Part shown: positions 50,286 to 61,473 of the stretch, piece after piece
How the letters are laid out: each line of letters opens with the position of its first letter
Numbering within the stretch: the stretch's first letter is position 1
Assembly (NCBI GenBank): GCA_948099385.1
Contig: CANUEZ040000198.1
Location: 4,106,501-4,170,500 of the forward strand
Origin: Fasciola hepatica
Lineage: Eukaryota; Platyhelminthes; Trematoda; Plagiorchiida; Fasciolidae
Direction: 5' to 3'
DNA: 64,000 bases
The notes under the pieces: generated by a model
Database searches by the model: none
Told to the model about the DNA's origin: nothing
Seen by the model: the letters and a program-made list of their open reading frames with translations, nothing else
Translations under genes and position numbers: made by a program

Positions 50286-53200
50286 TGTTGCTCACCTTAT
50301 CGCGTTCAGTCTCTTGGGCATAGCGGCAATGGTAATCCACGACTGACGACAGTTCCCTTTTCAGCAATCAACTACCTACCAAGTAGTAGATACGCTCACC
50401 ACACTTGGAAAGATATGCTTCTGTTTTTGATGAGAAATCGGAAATGCTTCAAGGAGTGAGGGCATTGAACGTGTGCGAATCCATAGAACCTGTGGCACTA
50501 CCGATGAAGTCCATTCCATAGAAAGTTAGAGATGGATTTGATCACGAGCTGAACATTCTCACATGAGAAGACGTCCTGGTTAGAACTGATCAACCGACAG
50601 ATTGGGTCAGTCAAATCGTCATAGTGACAAAAGCGTGCAAAAACTACTTCACATTTGCATTGATCCGAAACCACTAACAACAAAAAAAAAGAACTCAGCA
50701 GAGAGGGTTTGACGTCGTTCTACGATGATTCATTCATTCGCCATATATCTGGTATTGTTGAATATTACTTGTGTTATAATGGACAAGACGTGCATGGGTG
50801 ATAGGTTGTTTATGCCAAGATGGCTTGTTCGGACATGGACAAAACAAACGAAACGTTACAAACATGCTTGTTTGCAAAGTGGCTGCCCCCGTTCACTTGA
50901 AGACAGTGACCATCCGACGGAGAAGCTGTCGTGTGGTTCGCCTGTTGTTGCTCACCTTATCGCGTTCAGTCTCTTGGGCATAGCGGCAATGGTAATCCAC
51001 GACTGACGACAGTTCCCTTTTCAGCAATCAACTACTTACCAAGTATTATATACGCTCACCACACTTGGAAAGATATGCTTCTGTTTTTGATGAGAAATCG
51101 GAAATGCTTCAAGCAGTGAGGGCATTGAACGTATGCGAATCCATAGAACCTGTGGCACTACCGATGAAGTCCATTCCATAGAAAGTTAGAGATGGATTTG
51201 ATCACGAGCTGAACATTCTCACATGAGAAGACGTCCTGGTTAGAACTGATCAACCGACAGATTGGGTCAGTCAAATCGTCATAGTGACAAAAGCGTGCAA
51301 AAACTACTTCACATTTGCATTGATCCGAAACCACTAACAACAAAAAAAAGAACTCAGCAGAGAGGGTTTGACGTCGTTCTACGATGATTCATTCATTCGC
51401 CATATATCTGGTATTGTTGAATATTACTTGTGTTATAATGGACAAGACGTGCATGGATGATAGGTTGTTTATGCCAAGATGGCTTGTTCGGACATGGACA
51501 AAACAAACCAAACGTTACAAACATGCTTGTTTGCAAAGTGGCTGCCCCCGTTCACTTGAACACAGTGACCATCCGACGGAGAAGCTGTCGTGTGGTTCGC
51601 CTGTTGTTGCTCACCTTATCGCGTTCAGTCTCTTGGGCATAGCGGCAATGGTAATCCACGACTGACGACAGTTCCCTTTTCAGCAATCAACTACTTACCA
51701 AGTAGTATATACGCTCACCACACTTGGAAAGATATGCTTCTGTTTTTGATGAGAAATCGGAAATGCTTCAAGGAGTGAGGGCATTGAACGTATGCGAATC
51801 CATAGAACCTGTGGCACTACCGATGAAGTCCATTCCATAGAAAGTTAGAGATGGATTTGATCACGAGCTGAACATTCTCACATGAGAAGACGTCCTGGTT
51901 AGAACTGATCAACCGACAGATTGGGTCAGTCAAATCGTCATAGTGACAAAAGCGTGCAAAAACAACTTCACATTTGCATTGATCCGAAACCACTAACAAC
52001 AAAAAAAAAGAACTCAGCAGAGAGGGTTTGACGTCGTTCTACGATGATTCATTCATTCGCCATATATCTGGTATTGTTGAATATTACTTGTGTTATAATG
52101 GACAAGACGTGCATGGGTAGTAGGTTGTTTCTGCCAAGATAGCTTGTTCGGACATGGACAAAACAAACCAAACGTTACAAACATGCTTGTTTGCAAAGTG
52201 GCTGCCCCCGTTCACTTGAACACAGTGACCATCCGACGGAGAAGCTGTCGTGTGGTTCGCCTGTTGTTGCTCACCTTATCGCGTTCAGTCTCTTGGGCAT
52301 AGCGGCAATGGTAATCCACGACTGACGACAGTTCCCTTTTCAGCAATCAACTACTTACCAAGTAGTATATACGCTCACCACACTTGGAAAGATATGCTTC
52401 TGTTTTTGATGAGAAATCGGAAATGCTTCAAGCAGTGAGGGCATTGAACGTATGCGAATCCATAGAACCTGTGGCACTACCGATGAAGTCCATTCCATAG
52501 AAAGTTAGAGATGGATTTGATCACGAGCTGAACATTCTCACATGAGAAGACGTCCTGGTTAGAACTGATCAACCGACAGATTGGGTCAGTCAAATCGTCA
52601 TAGTGACAAAAGCGTGCACAAACTACTTCACATTTGCATTGATCCGAAACCACTAACAACAAAAAAAAGAACTCAGCAGAGAGGGTTTGACGTCGTTCTA
52701 CGATGATTCATTCATTCGCCATATATCTGGTATTGTTGAATATTACTTGTGTTATAATGGACAAGACGTGCATGGGTAGTAGGTTGTTTATGCCAAGATA
52801 GCTTGTTCGGACATGGACAAAACAAACCAAACGTTACAAACATGCTTGTTTGCAAAGTGGCTGCCCCCGTTCACTTGAACACAGTGACCATCCGACGGAG
52901 AAGCTGTCGTGTGGTTCGCCTGTTGTTGCTCACCTTATCGCGTTCAGTCTCTTCGGCATAGCGGCAATGGTAATCCACGACTGACGACAGTTCCCTTTTC
53001 AGCAATCAACTACTTACCAAGTAGTATATACGCTCACCACACTTGGAAAGATATGCTTCTGTTTTTGATGAGAAATCGGAAATGCTTCAAGGAGTGAGGG
53101 CATTGAACGTATGCGAATCCATAGAACCTGTGGCACTACCGATGAAGTCCATTCCATAGAAAGTTAGAGATGGATTTGATCACGAGCTGAACATTCTCAC

Positions 53201-53313
53201 ATGAGAAGACGTCCTGGTTAGAACTGATCAACCGACAGATTGGGTCAGTCAAATCGTCATAGTGACAAAAGCGTGCAAAAACTACTTCACATTTGCATTG
53301 ATCCGAAACCACT

Positions 53314-53331
53314 AACAAAAAAAACAATAAC
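53314..53331 (+). repeat. Rearranged A-tract (A8-CAATAACTC form)
   Basis: The usual ctaacaac-A-run-gaactcag reads ctaacaaaaaaaacaataactcag here. It is the only copy of this form I saw. Confidence 0.88.
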
Positions 53332-53567
53332 TCAGCAGAGAGGGTTTGACGTCGTTCTACGATGATTCATTCATTCGCCATATATCTGGTATTGTTGAAT
53401 ATTACTTGTGTTATAATGGACAAGACGTGCATGGGTAGTAGGTTGTTTATGCCAAGATAGCTTGTTCGGACATGGACAAAACAAACCAAACGTTACAAAC
53501 ATGCTTGTTTGCAAAGTGGCTGCCCCCGTTCACTTGAAGACAGTGACCATCCGACGGAGAAGCTGTC

Positions 53568-56500
53568 GTGTGGTTCGCCTGTTGTTGCTCACCTTATCGC
53601 GTTCAGTCTCTTGGGCATAGCGGCAATGGTAATCCACGACTGACGACAGTTCCCTTTTCAGCAATCAACTACTTACCAAGTAGTATATACGCTCACCACA
53701 CTTGGAAAGATATGCTTCTGTTTTTGATGAGAAATCGGAAATGCTTCAAGGAGTGAGGGCATTGAACGTATGCGAATCCATAGAACCTGTGGCACTACCG
53801 ATGAAGTCCATTCCATAGAAAGTTAGAGATGGATTTGATCACGAGCTGAACATTCTCACATGAGAAGACGTCCTGGTTAGAACTGATCAACCGACAGATT
53901 GGGTCAGTCAAATCGTCATAGTGACAAAAGCGTGCAAAAACTACTTCACATTTGCATTGATCCGAAACCACTAACAACAAAAAAAAAGAACTCAGCAGAG
54001 AGGGTTTGACGTCGTTCTACGATGATTCATTCATTCGCCATATATCTGGTATTGTTGAATATTACTTGTGTTATAATGGACAAGACGTGCATGGGTGATA
54101 GGTTGTTTATGCCAAGATGGCTTGTTCGGACATGGACAAAACAAACCAAACGTTACAAACATGCTTGTTTGCAAAGTGGCTGCCCCCGTTCACTTGAACA
54201 CAGTGACCATCCGACGGAGAAGCTGTCGTGTGGTTTGCCTGTTGTTGCTCACCTTATCGCGTTCAGTCTCTTGGGCATAGCGGCAATGGTAATCCACGAC
54301 TGACGACAGTTCCCTTTTCAGCAATCAACTACTTACCAAGTAGTATATACGCTCACCACACTTGGAAAGATATGCTTCTGTTTTTGATGAGAAATCGGAA
54401 ATGCTTCAAGGAGTGAGGGCATTGAACGTATGCGAATCCATAGAACCTGTGGCACTACCGATGAAGTCCATTCCATAGAAAGTTAGAGATGGATTTGATC
54501 ACGAGCTGAACATTCTCACATGAGAAGACGTCCTGGTTAGAACTGATCAACCGACAGATTGGGTCAGTCAAATCGTCATAGTGACAAAAGCGTGCAAAAA
54601 CTACTTCACATTTGCATTGATCCGAAACCACTAACAACAAAAAAAAGAACTCAGCAGAGAGGGTTTGACGTCGTTCTACGATGATTCATTCATTCGCCAT
54701 ATATCTGGTATTGTTGAATATTACTTGTGTTATAATGGACAAGACGTGCATGGGTAGTAGGTTGTTTATGCCAAGATAGCTTGTTCGGACATGGACAAAA
54801 CAAACCAAACGTTACAAACATGCTTGTTTGCAAAGTGGCTGCCCCCGTTCACTTGAACACAGTGACCATCCGACGGAGAAGCTGTCGTGTGGTTCGCCTG
54901 TTGTTGCTCACCTTATCGCGTTCAGTCTCTTGGGCATAGCGGCAATGGTAATCCACGACTGACGACAGTTCCCTTTTCAGCAATCAACTACTTACCAAGT
55001 AGTATATACGCTCACCACACTTGGAAAGATATGCTTCTGTTTTTGATGAGAAATCGGAAATGCTTCAAGGAGTGAGGGCATTGAACGTATGCGAATCCAT
55101 AGAACCTGTGGCACTACCGATGAAGTCCATTCCATAGAAAGTTAGAGATGGATTTGATCACGAGCTGAACATTCTCACATGAGAAGACGTCCTGGTTAGA
55201 ACTGATCAACCGACAGATTGGGTCAGTCAAATCGTCATAGTGACAAAAGCGTGCAAAAGCTACTTCACATTTGCATTGATCCGAAACCACTAACAACAAA
55301 AAAAAGAACTCAGCAGAGAGGGTTTGACGTCGTTCTACGATGATCCATTCATTCGCCATATATCTGGTATTGTTGAATATTACTTGTGTTATAATGGACA
55401 AGACGTGCATGGGTAGTAGGTTGTTTCTGCCAAGATAGCTTGTTCGGACATGGACAAAACAAACCAAACGTTACAAACATGCTTGTTTGCAAAGTGGCTG
55501 CCCCCGTTCACTTGAAGACAGTGACCATCCGACGGAGAAGCTGTCGTGTGGTTCGCCTGTTGTTGCTCACCTTATCGCGTTCAGTCTCTTGGGCATAGCG
55601 GCAATGGTAATCCACGACTGACGACAGTTCCCTTTTCAGCAATCAACTACTTACCAAGTAGTATATACGCTCACCACACTTGGAAAGATATGCTTCTGTT
55701 TTTGATGAGAAATCGGAAATGCTTCAAGGAGTGAGGGCATTGAACGTATGCGAATCCATAGAACCTGTGGCACTACCGATGAAGTCCATTCCATAGAAAG
55801 TTAGAGATGGATTTGATCACGAGCTGAACATTCTCACATGAGAAGACGTCCTGGTTAGAACTGATCAACCGACAGATTGGGTCAGTCAAATCGTCATAGT
55901 GACAAAAGCGTGCACAAACTACTTCACATTTGCATTGATCCGAAACCACTAACAACAAAAAAAGAACTCAGCAGAGAGGGTTTGACGTCGTTCTACGATG
56001 ATTCATTCATTCGCCATATATCTGGTATTGTTGAATATTACTTGTGTTATAATGGACAAGACGTGCATGGGTAGTAGGTTGTTTCTGCCAAGATAGCTTG
56101 TTCGGACATGGACAAAACAAACCAAACGTTACAAACATGCTTGTTTGCAAAGTGGCTGCCCCCGTTCACTTGAACACAGTGACCATCCGACGGAGAAGCT
56201 GTCGTGTGGTTCGCCTGTTGTTGCTCACCTTATCGCGTTCAGTCTCTTGGGCATAGCGGCAATGGTAATCCACGACTGACGACAGTTCCCTTTTCAGCAA
56301 TCAACTACTTACCAAGTAGTATATACGCTCACCACACTTGGAAAGATTTGCTTCTGTTTTTGATGAGAAATCGGAAATGCTTCAAGGAGTGAGGGCATTG
56401 AACGTATGCGAATCCATAGAACCTGTGGCACTACCGATGAAGTCCATTCCATAGAAAGTTAGAGATGGATTTGATCACGAGCTGAACATTCTCACATGAG

Positions 56501-57520
56501 AAGACGTCCTGGTTAGAACTGATCAACCGACAGATTGGGTCAGTCAAATCGTCATAGTGACAAAAGCGTGCAAAAGCTACTTCACATTTGCATTGATCCG
56601 AAACCACTAACAACAAAAAAAAGAACTCAGCAGAGAGGGTTTGACGTCGTTCTACGATGATCCATTCATTCGCCATATATCTGGTATTGTTGAATATTAC
56701 TTGTGTTATAATGGACAAGACGTGCATGGGTAGTAGGTTGTTTCTGCCAAGATAGCTTGTTCGGACATGGACAAAACAAACCAAACGTTACAAACATGCT
56801 TGTTTGCAAAGTGGCTGCCCCCGTTCACTTGAACACAGTGACCATCCGACGGAGAAGCTGTCGTGTGGTTCGCCTGTTGTTGCTCACCTTATCGCGTTCA
56901 GTCTCTTGGGCATAGCGGCAATGGTAATCCACGACTGACGACAGTTCCCTTTTCAGCAATCAACTACTTACCAAGTAGTATATACGCTCACCACACTTGG
57001 AAAGATATGCTTCTGTTTTTGATGAGAAATCTGAAATGCTTCAAGGAGTGAGGGCATTGAACGTATGCGAATCCATAGAACCTGTGGCACTACCGATGAA
57101 GTCCATTCCATAGAAAGTTAGAGATGGATTTGATCACGAGCTGAACATTCTCACATGAGAAGACGTCCTGGTTAGAACTGATCAACCGACAGATTGGGTG
57201 AGTCAAATCGTCATAGTGACAAAAGCGTGCAAAAACTACTTCACATTTGCATTGATCCGAAACCACTAACAACAAAAAAAGAACTCAGCAGAGAGGGTTT
57301 GACGTCGTTCTACGATGATCCATTCATTCGCCATATATCTGGTATTGTTGAATATTACTTGTGTTATAATGGACAAGACGTGCATGGGTAATAGGTTGTT
57401 TATGCCAAGATAGCTTGTTCGGACATGGACAAAACAAACGAAACGTTACAAACATGCTTGTTTGCAAAGTGGCTGTCCCCGTTCACTTGAAGACAGTGAC
57501 CATCCGACGGAGAAGCTGTC
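53568..57520 (+). repeat. Six-unit segment, first copy of 3953-bp tandem duplication
   Basis: The six unit lengths (660, 659, 659, 658, 659, 658) are identical in order to those of 57521-61473. Shared markers include gggtgatagg with gatggc (near 54094), gcaaaagctac (near 55254 and 56571), gcacaaactac (near 55911), gtttctgcc, and gatttgctt (near 56346). Differences cluster: ggtttgcc near 54234, and several in the fifth unit. Confidence 0.88.
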
Positions 57521-60500
57521 GTGTGGTTCGCCTGTTGTTGCTCACCTTATCGCGTTCAGTCTCTTGGGCATAGCGGCAATGGTAATCCACGACTGACGAC
57601 AGTTCCCTTTTCAGCAATCAACTACTTACCAAGTAGTATATACGCTCACCACACTTGGAAAGATATGCTTCTGTTTTTGATGAGAAATCGGAAATGCTTC
57701 AAGGAGTGAGGGCATTGAACGTATGCGAATCCATAGAACCTGTGGCACTACCGATGAAGTCCATTCCATAGAAAGTTAGAGATGGATTTGATCACGAGCT
57801 GAACATTCTCACATGAGAAGACGTCCTGGTTAGAACTGATCAACCGACAGATTGGGTCAGTCAAATCGTCATAGTGACAAAAGCGTGCAAAAACTACTTC
57901 ACATTTGCATTGATCCGAAACCACTAACAACAAAAAAAAAGAACTCAGCAGAGAGGGTTTGACGTCGTTCTACGATGATTCATTCATTCGCCATATATCT
58001 GGTATTGTTGAATATTACTTGTGTTATAATGGACAAGACGTGCATGGGTGATAGGTTGTTTATGCCAAGATGGCTTGTTCGGACATGGACAAAACAAACC
58101 AAACGTTACAAACATGCTTGTTTGCAAAGTGGCTGCCCCCGTTCACTTGAACACAGTGACCATCCGACGGAGAAGCTGTCGTGTGGTTCGCCTGTTGTTG
58201 CTCACCTTATCGCGTTCAGTCTCTTGGGCATAGCGGCAATGGTAATCCACGACTGACGACAGTTCCCTTTTCAGCAATCAACTACTTACCAAGTAGTATA
58301 TACGCTCACCACACTTGGAAAGATATGCTTCTGTTTTTGATGAGAAATCGGAAATGCTTCAAGGAGTGAGGGCATTGAACGTATGCGAATCCATAGAACC
58401 TGTGGCACTACCGATGAAGTCCATTCCATAGAAAGTTAGAGATGGATTTGATCACGAGCTGAACATTCTCACATGAGAAGACGTCCTGGTTAGAACTGAT
58501 CAACCGACAGATTGGGTCAGTCAAATCGTCATAGTGACAAAAGCGTGCAAAAACTACTTCACATTTGCATTGATCCGAAACCACTAACAACAAAAAAAAG
58601 AACTCAGCAGAGAGGGTTTGACGTCGTTCTACGATGATTCATTCATTCGCCATATATCTGGTATTGTTGAATATTACTTGTGTTATAATGGACAAGACGT
58701 GCATGGGTAGTAGGTTGTTTATGCCAAGATAGCTTGTTCGGACATGGACAAAACAAACCAAACGTTACAAACATGCTTGTTTGCAAAGTGGCTGCCCCCG
58801 TTCACTTGAACACAGTGACCATCCGACGGAGAAGCTGTCGTGTGGTTCGCCTGTTGTTGCTCACCTTATCGCGTTCAGTCTCTTGGGCATAGCGGCAATG
58901 GTAATCCACGACTGACGACAGTTCCCTTTTCAGCAATCAACTACTTACCAAGTAGTATATACGCTCACCACACTTGGAAAGATTTGCTTCTGTTTTTGAT
59001 GAGAAATCGGAAATGCTTCAAGGAGTGAGGGCATTGAACGTATGCGAATCCATAGAACCTGTGGCACTACCGATGAAGTCCATTCCATAGAAAGTTAGAG
59101 ATGGATTTGATCACGAGCTGAACATTCTCACATGAGAAGACGTCCTGGTTAGAACTGATCAACCGACAGATTGGGTGAGTCAAATCGTCATAGTGACAAA
59201 AGCGTGCAAAAGCTACTTCACATTTGCATTGATCCGAAACCACTAACAACAAAAAAAAGAACTCAGCAGAGAGGGTTTGACGTCGTTCTACGATGATCCA
59301 TTCATTCGCCATATATCTGGTATTGTTGAATATTACTTGTGTTATAATGGACAAGACGTGCATGGGTAGTAGGTTGTTTCTGCCAAGATAGCTTGTTCGG
59401 ACATGGACAAAACAAACCAAACGTTACAAACATGCTTGTTTGCAAAGTGGCTGCCCCCGTTCACTTGAAGACAGTGACCATCCGACGGAGAAGCTGTCGT
59501 GTGGTTCGCCTGTTGTTGCTCACCTTATCGCGTTCAGTCTCTTGGGCATAGCGGCAATGGTAATCCACGACTGACGACAGTTCCCTTTTCAGCAATCAAC
59601 TACTTACCAAGTAGTATATACGCTCACCACACTTGGAAAGATATGCTTCTGTTTTTGATGAGAAATCGGAAATGCTTCAAGGAGTGAGGGCATTGAACGT
59701 ATGCGAATCCATAGAACCTGTGGCACTACCGATGAAGTCCATTCCATAGAAAGTTAGAGATGGATTTGATCACGAGCTGAACATTCTCACATGAGAAGAC
59801 GTCCTGGTTAGAACTGATCAACCGACAGATTGGGTCAGTCAAATCGTCATAGTGACAAAAGCGTGCACAAACTACTTCACATTTGCATTGATCCGAAACC
59901 ACTAACAACAAAAAAAGAACTCAGCAGAGAGGGTTTGACGTCGTTCTACGATGATTCATTCATTCGCCATATATCTGGTATTGTTGAATATTACTTGTGT
60001 TATAATGGACAAGACGTGCATGGGTAGTAGGTTGTTTCTGCCAAGATAGCTTGTTCGGACATGGACAAAACAAACCAAACGTTACAAACATGCTTGTTTG
60101 CAAAGTGGCTGCCCCCGTTCACTTGAACACAGTGACCATCCGACGGAGAAGCTGTCGTGTGGTTCGCCTGTTGTTGCTCACCTTATCGCGTTCAGTCTCT
60201 TGGGCATAGCGGCAATGGTAATCCACGACTGACGACAGTTCCCTTTTCAGCAATCAACTACTTACCAAGTAGTATATACGCTCACCACACTTGGAAAGAT
60301 TTGCTTCTGTTTTTGATGAGAAATCGGAAATGCTTCAAGGAGTGAGGGCATTGAACGTATGCGAATCCATAGAACCTGTGGCACTACCGATGAAGTCCAT
60401 TCCATAGAAAGTTAGAGATGGATTTGATCACGAGCTGAACATTCTCACATGAGAAGACGTCCTGGTTAGAACTGATCAACCGACAGATTGGGTCAGTCAA

Positions 60501-61473
60501 ATCGTCATAGTGACAAAAGCGTGCAAAAGCTACTTCACATTTGCATTGATCCGAAACCACTAACAACAAAAAAAAGAACTCAGCAGAGAGGGTTTGACGT
60601 CGTTCTACGATGATCCATTCATTCGCCATATATCTGGTATTGTTGAATATTACTTGTGTTATAATGGACAAGACGTGCATGGGTGATAGGTTGTTTCTGC
60701 CAAGATAGCTTGTTCGGACATGGACAAAACAAACCAAACGTTACAAACATGCTTGTTTGCAAAGTGGCTGCCCCCGTTCACTTGAAGACAGTGACCATCC
60801 GACGGAGAAGCTGTCGTGTGGTTCGCCTGTTGTTGCTCACCTTATCGCGTTCAGTCTCTTGGGCATAGCGGCAATGGTAATCCACGACTGACGACAGTTC
60901 CCTTTTCAGCAATCAACTACTTACCAAGTAGTATATACGCTCACCACACTTGGAAAGATATGCTTCTGTTTTTGATGAGAAATCGGAAATGCTTCAAGGA
61001 GTGAGGGCATTGAACGTATGCGAATCCATAGAACCTGTGGCACTACCGATGAAGTCCATTCCATAGAAAGTTAGAGATGGATTTGATCACGAGCTGAACA
61101 TTCTCACATGAGAAGACGTCCTGGTTAGAACTGATCAACCGACAGATTGGGTCAGTCAAATCGTCATAGTGACAAAAGCGTGCAAAAACTACTTCACATT
61201 TGCATTGATCCGAAACCACTAACAACAAAAAAAGAACTCAGCAGAGAGGGTTTGACGTCGTTCTACGATGATCCATTCATTCGCCATATATCTGGTATTG
61301 TTGAATATTACTTGTGTTATAATGGACAAGACGTGCATGGGTAATAGGTTGTTTATGCCAAGATAGCTTGTTCGGACATGGACAAAACAAACGAAACGTT
61401 ACAAACATGCTTGTTTGCAAAGTGGCTGTCCCCGTTCACTTGAAGACAGTGGCCATCCGACGGAGAAGCTGTC
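57521..61473 (+). repeat. Six-unit segment, second copy of 3953-bp tandem duplication
   Basis: It mirrors the previous 3953 bp, including ctgtcccc just before each block's end (near 57473 and 61426). The unit at 58840 is mosaic: it has gatttgctt (58983), otherwise seen in units 56204 and 60157, and ggtgagtc (near 59175), otherwise seen only in unit 56863. Its positional partner at 54887 has neither. The fifth unit (60816) lacks aaatctgaaatg and ggtgagtc present in its partner at 56863. Confidence 0.88.
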
